A DNA stretch of 64,000 nucleotides from Tethya wilhelma (taxonomy: Eukaryota > Porifera > Demospongiae > Tethyida > Tethyidae). The stretch lies in contig CAXIPT010000001.1 of the NCBI GenBank assembly GCA_964030475.1, positions 5,135,652-5,199,651 on the forward strand. The letters run 5' to 3'. Under the pieces are notes generated by a model, which saw nothing but the letters and a program-made list of their open reading frames with translations, was not told the origin of the DNA and ran no database searches. This document shows, piece after piece, positions 21,906 to 32,421 of the stretch. The number at the start of each line of letters is the position of its first letter. The stretch's first letter is position 1. Made by a program: the position numbers and the translations under genes.

Positions 21906-24900
21906 ATGGCTAATACTGGTGTTGAAGAGCAGTACCTCCGTTGCATTCTTTTGAAAGATGTGGAGGGCGAGAGAGCATTGTCTGGTTTTGGTAATACTGC
22001 AAAGAAGTACATCTTGGGTGTAGAAAAACGAGAGGTACTGAAAGTCTTGAGAGGTGAACTGGTCAGCAAAGTTATTCCCCTAGAACGAAGTGACGGAAAG
22101 CCACCACACAACTTTGGCTTAATTAATGATTCCAATGTCACCTTTTACACTGTTGAAGATGATGTATCTCCATTAGCTATTACTGATTTTCAGCTATTGG
22201 AAGCTATTGAATCATCCTATGACCGGTTTGCTACTTTTGCTACTGACAACAAATTAGAATGGGGGGCTAGATTACAAAAAGGCCATGAAGTGTTTGTTCG
22301 TCTTCCTGGTCCTGTTTCCAATCCTGTCAATGCTAAGTGGAGTCGAGCTAGGATTGAGTACAAAGGAGGTCTCAAGGGACTTCCTGGCATGATGTTTGGT
22401 GTTGAAATTACGGTTAGCTTTTGTTAATTGTTGTAGTTCCACTCTTTTATCTGAAGTTTCTTTCCTTTTCAATGATATATATATATATAGGAAGCCAGGT
22501 ATCGTGGACAAGGATCAACCAGTGGAGTATTTCAGGACAGATATTACTTCCACTGTGAAGAAGATTGTGGGCTTTTTGTTTCTCTTGACAAATTGGAACC
22601 ACAGCCACCCATTAGCCAGCCTCTTCCAGAGAGTGATTACAGCTGGAGCAAGTCCAACCAACAACCATCTTATGCTGAGATGGCAAGACCTCATCAAGAG
22701 AGCCAAGACAAGCTAGGAACCAGTGTGGATAAACCTCTCAATGAATATGACCGAGTTGTTGCCTATAGTAAAAAAGGTATTCCTTTTCATGGCACAGTTC
22801 GCTGGATTGGAAACAAGGCTAACCCAAAAAGTGATCTTGGTGCCACATATGTTGGAATAGAAACTGTAAGTGATCACAGTGACATTCATGTGTGTGTGTG
22901 TTTCTGTATTCTGATCTATTTTATTAATAACTGTAGGATACAACTGTGTATAGCAAAGATTTTGAATGTGCCCTTTCTGGATTGCCAGACCTGTTTCTTG
23001 CGAAACGTAACCATCACCTTGTGCTACCTCTGAGTATGGTGATCAAGGAAGGCCTACAACCACCTAGTCATGACCAGAGGCCCAGTCCTAACGGGGAAAG
23101 GCACACTCATAAAGACCCTCACAGAGTTGCTCCACAAGGAGATCGTGGTCCCAATCCAACTACACTTGCTAAAGATCTGGGAATTTCAAAAGGGGAATTT
23201 ATGTCTGAGCAGAAGAGGCTACTAAAGGAAGGGGAGAAGGCTAAGCGTGCTGAAGTCAGAGCTAAAAGTTATGACGAGGTGAAAGGTGCAATGCATGGCG
23301 AAAGTATCACTGCCAATGATCAACAGAAGATTCTAGATCAGATCAAGCGGGAAAATCAGAACAGAGAAGGTAGTCATGGTGGGAATATGACCCCACCTCA
23401 ACCCCGTAGTGGACAAGACCAGCCTTTGGCAAAGCAGCATTCGTATCAAGATCACAGCCATCAACCTGTTCCTGGTAGCAGTCCACAAACTAGACAGAGA
23501 TTAGCAGAGCAGAGGAAAGCAGCCTCAGTAGACCAGGTACAGAATGCACATGGTCAATTTATTAACCCATCTTCACAGCCTCAATACCCTGATCAGTTCC
23601 AGGGACACACTGGTGATGCTCTCCAGCAGTGGATGCAACACAATAATCTTCATCAAGGAGCCAATCATCTACATCCTGGAGATCAGTCTAACCCACAGCA
23701 AATGCACAGAAATTTGTCAGATCCCCAACTTCAACAACGTTTTTCAGCTACTACTGGTCGACTTGGTGATGACTTGCCTTCAGCTATTGCACTAGGCTTT
23801 GAAGTTGGATCCACTATCCAGATCCAGTCAGTAGATCCTTCACAGCCTCAAAGATATGGTGTTATCAGGTGGATCGGTGAACTACCAGGTCTAAAGGGAC
23901 AAGTGGCAGGAGTAGAATTAGTAAGTTTTAAATGTGAATTGAGCTGAGTTGAGTTGATGATTTTTAACAGGAGGAGTACATGGATGGGTGCTCAGATGGA
24001 ATTTGGCAACAGACTGGTCAAAGATATTTCACATGTCCTCATGGAAAGGGGATATTCTATCCTATTCAACATCTCAAACAAGATGAGAGGTTTGCTGACC
24101 CTGGTAGCACTCCAAGTGAAGCCGGAAGAGGCAATCGTAAGTGCAGGGCAAACTATATCATCTTTAGTATAAAATTGTGCAAGGTTTGTTTATTGGTGGG
24201 CTATATTTAGAATTTCCAATCAACTGCAGCACTTCTGGACTTACCAATGTGGGAAGAAATTGATCAGAATTTAGAGCCACACCCCCAACAAATGCAGAAG
24301 TATCTTGGAGAGAGAAAGGGCATCCAAGGTCACCAAAACTCTTGCTACCTCGATGCCACTGTGTTTGGCCTCTTTGCCTTGAGTGATGTGTTTGACTCCA
24401 TTTTCCTGGCAGCACATGAGCTTCACAAAACAGTTGACTTGAACAGGAAGGCTATTGAAGATATGTTATGGAAAGGAATTGTCAACCCACTTCGCAAGTA
24501 TGTTGATGTGTTTGTATGTATCATTGTAGTGAGATGTTTTCAGAGAGAAGCGTCTGTGGATCACTACGCTGTAATGTTTTGATTCTGTGTTATCATGCAA
24601 ATGCTAATATTTTTGTAGAAACGGTGTTGTGAGGTATGAATCTGTGATGAACCTTCGAAGTAGACTTGATGAACTGGGGAAGATGGAGGGCATTGCTCAA
24701 GATGAGAAAGGTAGAATATCCACGAGCCACTAATGGTTACTACTTGAGGAAGTAGTCATTCTGTATACCACTGTTAATTTTGATTTTAGTAAATCTATAC
24801 TTCCCTCAATAGATCCTGAGGAGTTTCTCAACATGTTGTTCAAGCATATGTTGCGCGTTGAGCCATTCATTGAAATCAAGTAAGTTAAATTCTATACAAC

Positions 24901-25941
24901 TTGATACAGGTATATACTATGGTTATTTAATTTCCAGGCGTCCCTTTGGTAAGGAGAAGGAATTTTTTGTTCAGTTGTTTCTTGAGTTTGATGCAAATAT
25001 GAGACTTCCATCTGTTGGTGATCTCCTAAGGAAAATGTTCAATGAACAGAACATTTCCTTCACTGAGGTATCAATTTCGTCACAATGTATGCCATTGTTC
25101 CATGTGTGATGAATGTAGCTTTGTTTTATTAGATGCCATCTCGACTGTTGATTCAAGTGCCACGATTTGGTAAACAGTTTAAAACTTTCCAAAAGATTGT
25201 TCCAGATCTCAAGCTTCGTATCATGGACCTCACAGACTCCTACCAGAAAGGTAATACAACTTATACAAGTAACCCGTTTTCAATTTTAAAATTATTCTTG
25301 ATTGTAGCACAAGCTCCAAACTGCTTCATTTGTGGTCAGAGGGCTGTTTTCAAATGTGAATGCTGCCCAGAATCTTTTGGTGCCACTAGTGCAGTTGCAG
25401 TCAATTTTTGTGATGGTTGCGATAAACTAGTGCATATGCCTCAAGACAGAGCTCACCATCCTGCCCGTACAACCTTGTTCGAGGGTGTTTCAGAGTTGGA
25501 TCTCCTCTCTGTTATTTGCATTGAAACCAGCCACTATGTGTGCTTTGCCAAGGACCCACATGAAGAACCAGATCAACCATCAAACTGGATCTTCTTTGAC
25601 TCCATGGCCAACAGAGTTTGTAAGTACCCACCTCTTTACTCAGTAGTACCCTACCTACCTCTGAAAGCAAAAGTATATGCTCTTGCTCGAAGCGATGATG
25701 TCCTTTGTTTCAGTGACCTTTGACAATAATTTGTGTCTCTATCTGTGCAGATGACACTTACAACATTCCTCAAGTGTCTGACTGCACTGCTGAGCTCAAT
25801 GAGTGGGTCTACCCTGCTAATGAAGATCGTACTCGACTCATGAGTACTCCTCCAAAGAACCTTCCGGAGTATGTCCGTCGATTTACCCAAGATGTGTACA
25901 TGTGTGTGTATGTTCATCCTGATGCATCGTTGTATGGCTGA
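21906..25941 (+). CDS. CYLD: CYLD deubiquitinase (Met1/Lys63-specific), full length
   Basis: CYLD removes Lys63- and Met1-linked ubiquitin chains and restrains NF-kB and cell-death signalling. Eleven exons (21906-22412, 22491-22865, 22937-23920, 23971-24136, 24230-24497, 24619-24710, 24813-24879, 24938-25067, 25133-25250, 25308-25619, 25751-25941) give 1069 residues. CAP-Gly 1 ends in GRGQGSTSG and the [14 protein letters not shown] segment. A second module has [11 protein letters not shown]-Gly 3 has [19 protein letters not shown] and RYFTC. The USP domain starts at about residue 690 with [14 protein letters not shown] (catalytic Cys), has a Cys-rich zinc insert (CFICG, CECC, CDGC), and the catalytic His in ETSHYVCF followed by FFDSMANR. 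It ends DVYMCVYV like human CYLD. All active-site motifs are kept. AATAAA follows at 26052. Confidence 0.93.
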
Positions 25942-26051
25942 ATATGTAGTGAAAACATCACTTCACTGTCTATAAATTTGTAGCAGTCTCGATGGACTAT
26001 ATAGTTTCTATGATTGTATAAAATATCTGTAAAGTGCACAGCACAATTTTG

Positions 26052-26057
26052 AATAAA
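26052..26057 (+). terminator. Poly(A) signal of CYLD
   Basis: An AATAAA about 110 bp after the CYLD stop codon, the expected distance for 3' end formation. Confidence 0.6.
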
Positions 26058-26755
26058 AAGTATTTTTAGTCTTCAGACAATCTGCATAATAATTACAAGG
26101 AGTGGGGCTCGCTTCGCTCGCCCACTCCTTGTTTGTGTATGTTTATAGGATCAGTTACTATAACTCAAACAATGAGAAAAGCTATTGTGTATATAACAAT
26201 TATTCTTCTATGGTCAGTTGGCTTAGAACAACCTTTGCAGTTGAAGCAACACACAACAATCACATCAATACTGGCATAAGCAATTGGAAACTCGAAGGGA
26301 AGCAATGCTGCATGTGTATATGCACTGCTTAGTGCTGCTTTGCTTTGGTCAGCTCAGCAATTTACCTCACTACGTGACGTCACAAACGACCCTTTTCCGA
26401 CTTCCGCCATTTTTGCAATCAGCTGGCAAAGAAACTCGTTATCTGGCTAGCTGTGTTTCGTGTACAGCGACAGAGAAGCAGACTCCTAGAAGCGAAAGTT
26501 CTCTCCTCGCTACGCTTCTTTTGTGAAAGATTGGCTGCTCTATCACGCTTCTTTGTCGGATACCGACGCCACTGGTAAGCCTTGTCAGCGATCTCCAAAA
26601 CAGTCAGCTATATTTGTAGCGCCTGTGATTCTATCCTAGGCAAGCACTATCTAAGCTAGCTCTCTAGGCACGCTTTTCATAGCTTGTATTCTCCACAATT
26701 CAGAGAAAAAGTAGCGTTTTAGCTCGAGGTCGCATCACTTCCGGTGAACTCCCGT

Positions 26756-26789
<34 letters not shown>

Positions 26790-27095
26790 CAGACACACAA
26801 AACTTTGCTTATAATATGATATGTAAATCATGCAACCGCACGCGTTAGCAAGTCACGTGACCTTTCGCGCATGCGTATAATTGTTATACAACGACAGTTT
26901 GCATTTTGAGCTCTTAAAAAATAATAATGATATATATACTACTGATTGAAAAATAAACACTAATATTGTGCTTGAATATCTACTCACTAATGTGTCATGA
27001 CCTATAATCTTAGCCTAACCAGAAATAATAAAAACTAATTTAGATCTACATTCACATTATTTTTTCTGGAATTTCAAAGTCCAAATCGGTTTGAC
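26058..27095. other. Intergenic stretch between CYLD and the amine oxidase
   Basis: I see no credible gene. 26099-26130 is a short GC-rich hairpin (aaggagtggggctcgc and its complement). 26757-26786 is a (CA)n tract. Short open frames here lack family features. Three-prime untranslated sequence of both convergent neighbours probably occupies the edges. Confidence 0.6.
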
Positions 27096-28610
27096 CTATC
27101 CAAATATTATGAGTCCTGAAATTAATAGACAAACCATCCAAATAGTGGTAACTTTTACGACCTGAGCACCACCACTTGTGCGTGCTTCGATCACTGCATT
27201 TGCGGAATCAATTCCAGCAAAGTAAGCACCGTGAACAAATCCATTGTATTTTGCACTGGTGGCTTCTCCACTGAAATAAAGTTGACCGACAGGTGCAGCA
27301 AGTTGAATGAATGTCTCGTTTGTCACACCAACAGGAGTATTGCTAAAGGAACCAAGAAACAGAGGATTGACATCCCAATCAGGGATTATAACCTCCACTG
27401 GCTCAGGTACACTGGGGCCGTAAATTCCACGCAGAACTTGCATCAGCTCAGCTGTCGCATTTTCTTTAGGTATTCGGACCAATCGATCTGCAAGCTCTTC
27501 AGTAAGGGTAGCCAGTATCACATTGGCACCAAGAAATTGGTGCAAGGGCTGGAACAAGGGAAAGAATGCACGTTCATCAGCAACATGTCCTACAAACTCG
27601 ACATCATCCCAAAAAACAGTGTCGAATTCTGCAAAAAACTTGAGGTAGTGGGTCATGCTGATCATATTTATCACATCCAATTTCCAGTCAGGCAGACTCG
27701 GAACAAACCGCATGTTCAGTTCTTCTGATTGAAGTACACCTATGCTGAATGTAATGATGGCATGAGGAGCACAATAGGTACGAACCTCTCCATTCTCAAT
27801 GGTTTCAGCACAAACACAGTCATCACTCCATTGTACCTCACTCACATTGGAGTTGAGATGAAGTCGTTGGTCTTGTTGGCCTTGCAAGAATTCATCAGCT
27901 AGACAATCTACGACTTGAACAAATCCACGACTATCTGTAATAAAGAAATCACCAGTTTCATCTGGGTCACCAAAATCAGTAAAAGTTGGTAGGGAATCGG
28001 TTTGATACAGAGAGGTTAGATCTGGAGATTCTGTAAAGCAGAAATCAAACTGAAACCACTCTACCCAATTATCCTCTGGGGTAGTGGGCACCCAGCCATT
28101 CATTGTTAGACCTTCACGCACAGAGATATCTGGAAGATTGTTCATTCGACGATTTTCTACACTATCTTCAGCAGCTTCAAATGCTGTTTCATAATCATCA
28201 TACCTCAAATCATTATCACTGATGCTATTTCCTTGGGAATCATACACTGTCAAGTTATCATAGTCAGACACTTTGCCTTGTATATCAACACCACAATGAT
28301 CTAGAATTGCATAGAGTGGGTGCCTCTCAGGCTGTTGAGGATCAAATCCTTGAATCCAGTTTGCTCCATTTTCAACTTTAACTCCTGAAGAAAATTCAGT
28401 CTGTTGGATTCGTCCACCAATACGAGGGAGAGCCTCCAATATCAGAAAGTCAGTCACGCCATTAGCATTGAGTGTGTGTGCTGCTGCAATTCCAGAAAGA
28501 CCAGCACCCAAGATGAGTACATCTGCATCAGGATTAGAACAGGACTGGCTGCTGACTGCGATGACAATAGCACAAAGAGAAACAACAAAAACAAAATAGC
28601 TTGTAAACAT
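27096..28610 (-). CDS. Secreted or GPI-anchored FAD amine oxidase (polyamine oxidase type), intronless
   Basis: A single exon of 504 residues. An N-terminal signal peptide (MFTSYFVFVVSLCAIVIAV) is followed by the dinucleotide-binding motif VLILGAGLSGIAAAHTL, the GGRI motif of flavin amine oxidases, NGANWIQG, and the C-terminal FAD-contact block LYFSGEATSAKYNGFVHGAY. This is the family of polyamine and spermine oxidases, which oxidise polyamines and release hydrogen peroxide. The C-terminus is a hydrophobic stretch (IWMVCLLISGLIIF) with almost no residues behind it, after a small-residue SGGA site, as in GPI-anchor signals; a plain membrane tail is the alternative. An in-frame extension upstream starts with GTG, so the ATG at 28610 is preferred. 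Substrate cannot be told from sequence. Confidence 0.85.
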   Translation of the reverse strand: MFTSYFVFVVSLCAIVIAVSSQSCSNPDADVLILGAGLSGIAAAHTLNANGVTDFLILEALPRIGGRIQQTEFSSGVKVENGANWIQGFDPQQPERHPLYAILDHCGVDIQGKVSDYDNLTVYDSQGNSISDNDLRYDDYETAFEAAEDSVENRRMNNLPDISVREGLTMNGWVPTTPEDNWVEWFQFDFCFTESPDLTSLYQTDSLPTFTDFGDPDETGDFFITDSRGFVQVVDCLADEFLQGQQDQRLHLNSNVSEVQWSDDCVCAETIENGEVRTYCAPHAIITFSIGVLQSEELNMRFVPSLPDWKLDVINMISMTHYLKFFAEFDTVFWDDVEFVGHVADERAFFPLFQPLHQFLGANVILATLTEELADRLVRIPKENATAELMQVLRGIYGPSVPEPVEVIIPDWDVNPLFLGSFSNTPVGVTNETFIQLAAPVGQLYFSGEATSAKYNGFVHGAYFAGIDSANAVIEARTSGGAQVVKVTTIWMVCLLISGLIIFG

Positions 28611-29038
28611 CTTGTATTTTGCTTTTTTAGATGAGAGAGTCACTGCTGTGTGAAATTTAGTGGCTTAGCTGATGATTAAAATAAATAGTGACAATTTATT
28701 AATGGTATTATTAAATTTACATTTTTTTTCTAAATTACATACCCGAAATTCTTTGCACTTTACTAGTCTTGTTTCCAAGCAAGTAAACTTTAATGATGAG
28801 ATTACTGGCATGTATGTATATATCTGCTTTTATCAGTTCTATGGCTCTTCACACCTTCTTTATTACTAACTCAAGTTCCATTATCCTAGAGGGGTTGCTT
28901 GGAGGCTCTGTTCTCAGCAAGGGACTGCGCATGCGTATAAGGTTTGATTACGCGTGCAGTGCATAATTTGTGCGACGTCCCCTACCGGTATACCTGTGAG
29001 AAGGCGTGGTAAAGGTTTGCAGAGCTAAGGGCATTGGC
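28611..29038. promoter_or_regulatory. Divergent intergenic region, amine oxidase and second CYLD
   Basis: 428 bp lie between two divergent start codons, so both promoters should be here. No repeat or coding signal is seen apart from AT-rich sequence near 28680-28740. Confidence 0.5.
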
Positions 29039-32000
29039 ATGGCTCAAGCTGAAACAAACAAGTATTATTTGCTCTTAGAGGATGTCAAGGGACTGGAGCT
29101 AAGAAATCTATTGCCGATGAAGATTCCAATAACTGTCCCAAAGGGTGAAATCCTTACTCCTAAAGCTATGATTGTGACCAAAGGAAGGCATCTCCACAAC
29201 TACTGTCTAACAAGAGACTCCTCTGTTACTCTTTACTGTTTGGAAGACGAGGTTGTTCCTCTCAATAATTATGAATTTAAGTTGTTGGAAGCCATTCAAA
29301 GTCGAAGCAATCGCTATCAAGTGTATTCCAAAGGTCTTCTCAAGTGGGGAGCTGAATTGAGACCTAATGACCAGGTCTTGGTCAGGCTGCGATCGAAATC
29401 AAAACCTCACACTTCCATAAAATTCCCTGGTATTGTAGGATCTGTAGGAGCATTGTTGGCATCAAATAAAGGATTTTGGTTTCAGATAAAACTTAAGGTA
29501 AACTGTAACTCTCAAGATCCTCCTATCTGTTACATTCCCCCTCTCCTTTTGTGTCTCTCTGTCTATAAATTTATTGTAGAGAGAAGACTACAGTGATTGT
29601 GATTTTTGCTTTGGTGAACGACCCTTTATCTACCATGATGACAAACATCACTTGGTAATGGTGTCGTTGGACAAGTTACATAAACCTACAATCAATAATG
29701 AAGTTGAGCCACTCAACGATCAGCTTGAAACATTAACTCCATTGAACAACACTCTTGCTGCTCTTCAAGATCAACCACAAGAAGAAAAGAACTTCCAGCA
29801 GTATGAGCTAGAAGAGAAGCCAACCAACCACTCACACCAACCTCAACAGGTGGATCATGAGCACCTTCCTGATCCTTCTCTTGAGGTTCAGTCTCGTGTC
29901 CAAATCCCTTCCTCTCAACCTGGAGAGGAGTATCAGTATGGAGTTATCCGATGGATAGGAGTACCTTGTAATGGCAAGGAGCAGTTAGCAGGAATTGAGT
30001 TGGTTTGTGAGCTCACATTTTAGCCAGCAAGCAATACCTACTCTTTCTCATGTATGTAGGATGAGAAAACAGCTGGATGTACTGATGGTACACACAGAAA
30101 ATCTAAGAAGAAATATTTCAAATGCCCACCTGGAAGAGGGATATATTACCCTTTTCACTTAGTGAAGCATGATGCTCGATTCATGGATGATGAGGTGCAC
30201 ATGAATCGTAAGTTTCTAGATTGAAGTGCTATATGATTAGCCTCAATCCAAGGCCTCAAGGGAAATTTTTCATGAGGGAGGAGTCTGGGAACAAGGCTAC
30301 CATAATATTATAGTCTAGGGTTTAAAGTATTGTTTCTGGTCTGTAGCACTGGACTATGTTAAAGAAGTGGAATCAGAAGACCAGACAAGATTGTGTAAAG
30401 ATCAAATCAAGATGTACATTGGAGACGAACGAGGCATCCAAGGACATCATAACTCCTGCTTCATCGATGCTACATTGTTTGGGCTGTTTGCTGTGAGCAC
30501 AGAGTTTGACGAGCCATTTCTTGAGGAGTTTGATGACCCAGTTAAGAGAGAGATTAGTCATCTTCTTTGGAAAGGAATCGTCAACCCCCTCAGAAAGTAA
30601 GTGGAAATTTGATATAGATATTTGACCCAGAGTGTCAGTACTAGATTGCTTCTTTATATTACTTTATTAAATGCATATACAAGGAACCATGTTGTTAAGT
30701 TGGACTCTGTGGTGAAGTTGAGAGATGAGCTGGACAAAGTTGGAAGGCTGAGAGGGATCACACAGGAGGAGAAAGGTACCAGTGTGCTTGATACTGTTAG
30801 TGAATACAGGTTTCAACCTATTATGTACTTATTTTTGTTGGACCATGCAGATCCAGAAGAGTTCTTAAATATGTTATTCAAATACACTCTCCAAGTACCT
30901 CCATTTATAAGTATCAGGTCAGCCAGGCTGTGTTGTGTGTATTCAAGTCAATAGAACTATTAGAAAGTAATGTATAGGGACAATCCTTCATGTTTGTTTG
31001 TACTCTCTCAGACGTCCCTTTGGAGTAGAAGAGGAGTACTTTGTGCAGCTATTCATGGAACCAGACAAGTCTCTTGTGCTACCTACTGTTGGTGACCTTT
31101 TGAAGAGAATGTTCCAAGAACAGAGCATATCATTCACTGAGGTATGTATATAGTACATACCATACAGAGCTACTATTGTTTTTGTAACAATCCACAGTTA
31201 TGTGACATTTGATACACATCTAGTTTCAGGGGGAAACCAGGTAGAAGTTGTTGTGTTGGTGTTATGTTTTAGCTGCAACATATCTGTTTTTTTCCAATCC
31301 ATAGGTGCCTCCTAAACTCCTAATCCAAGTCCCAAGGTTTGGAAGACAGTTTAAGACTTTTCAGGCTATCATTGCAGAGCCATTCTTGAATGTGAGGTCA
31401 CTTGTTGATGGTGTGGACACAGTGTCTTGTAAGTTCAGAGCATTGGGTAACTTGAAAATTCACACTGAAACTCATGCATGATGTTTCTATATCCACAGAT
31501 AAATGTTCGGTCTGTGAGCAACCAGCAAAGAAAATGTGTACCAAGTGCTCTGTTTGTGAGAGCAAAACAACCAGTTCTTATTTTTGCAATGACAAAAGTT
31601 GCTGGGATAAAGTCCACACAGCAGCTGATAGTGAGCATATGCAGCAATTATTGTGCAATGACCAGCCAGTCTGTCAGCAGGACATATATGAAATGGAGCT
31701 TCTCTCTGTGATATGCATTGAAACTAGTCACTACGTCTGTTTCACCAGATCAGACGACCAGTGGGTGTTCTTTGACAGCATGGCAAACAGAGTTTGTAAG
31801 TGCTCTACAATTCAGTTTGTGAGTTGATGTCTCTCACTCTTGGTGTGTTCCTTTCAGACGACCTGTTCAATATCCCCAAGGTGATTGACTGTAGCGATCA
31901 ACTCAACAAGTGGGTATTTCCAGCTGATGGTGATCGCACTAAGCTCAAAGACACTCATACTCGAAATCTCCCTGAGTATGTCCGACGATTCACTCAAGAT

Positions 32001-32060
32001 GTATACCTTTGTGTATATGTTAGAACTATGTGTAAAGTGGAGCTCAATGATGGACAATAG
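29039..32060 (+). CDS. Second CYLD-type deubiquitinase, shorter and divergent
   Basis: Ten exons (29039-29497, 29580-30002, 30060-30207, 30347-30596, 30684-30775, 30851-30917, 31012-31141, 31305-31428, 31499-31795, 31858-32060) give 730 residues. It keeps the CYLD N-terminal domain with a first CAP-Gly-like module ([16 protein letters not shown]), lacks the second module and most of the linker, and keeps CAP-Gly 3 ([19 protein letters not shown]). The USP domain has [14 protein letters not shown] with the catalytic Cys, a rewritten zinc insert (CSVCEQ, CTKCSVC, CNDKSC) and ETSHYVCF with the catalytic His. USP exon junctions match the full-length CYLD. Enzyme activity is therefore likely. The donor after exon 2 is GTTTGT, weak but still GT. 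Loss of the middle module and linker suggests altered partner binding. Confidence 0.88.
30238..30299. mobile_element. Small foldback copy of the TAGCCTCGTACCCAGGC family
   Basis: It begins tagcctcaatccaaggcctc and ends gagtctgggaacaaggcta, in intron 3 of the second CYLD. Its ends match the copy at 45801-45895 better than the other copies. Confidence 0.6.
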
Positions 32061-32421
32061 CATAGTATTATGACAGATGGCATGCAGGTGTTTGTGTGTG
32101 TGTCACTTATCTTGTTACATATATATACACAGTGTGTAGTGCTAACATGTGCACAATAATTTTGAGATTTTAATTATATTCATTGTGCAACATATATGCA
32201 TGGCATTATTGTAGCAATGAATATTTATTGTGCATCATGTGATTCAGAGTAACGACATGGCCTGTGATGGTATGCGTACACTGCTTGCATGATGTACATG
32301 TGCACACGATTTTGAGGTTAAAAATAAATTATGTTGAGAATTATAAACCAATTAAAAACTGAAATGAAAATAAAATCTATGATCACACAAAACAACACAA
32401 TCAAGTACAACTAACAAGAGC
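32061..32421. other. Convergent intergenic stretch
   Basis: An AT-rich spacer between the 3' ends of the second CYLD and the ankyrin-ROC gene. It has AATAAA-like words on the plus strand (near 32321 and 32368) but no gene. Confidence 0.5.
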
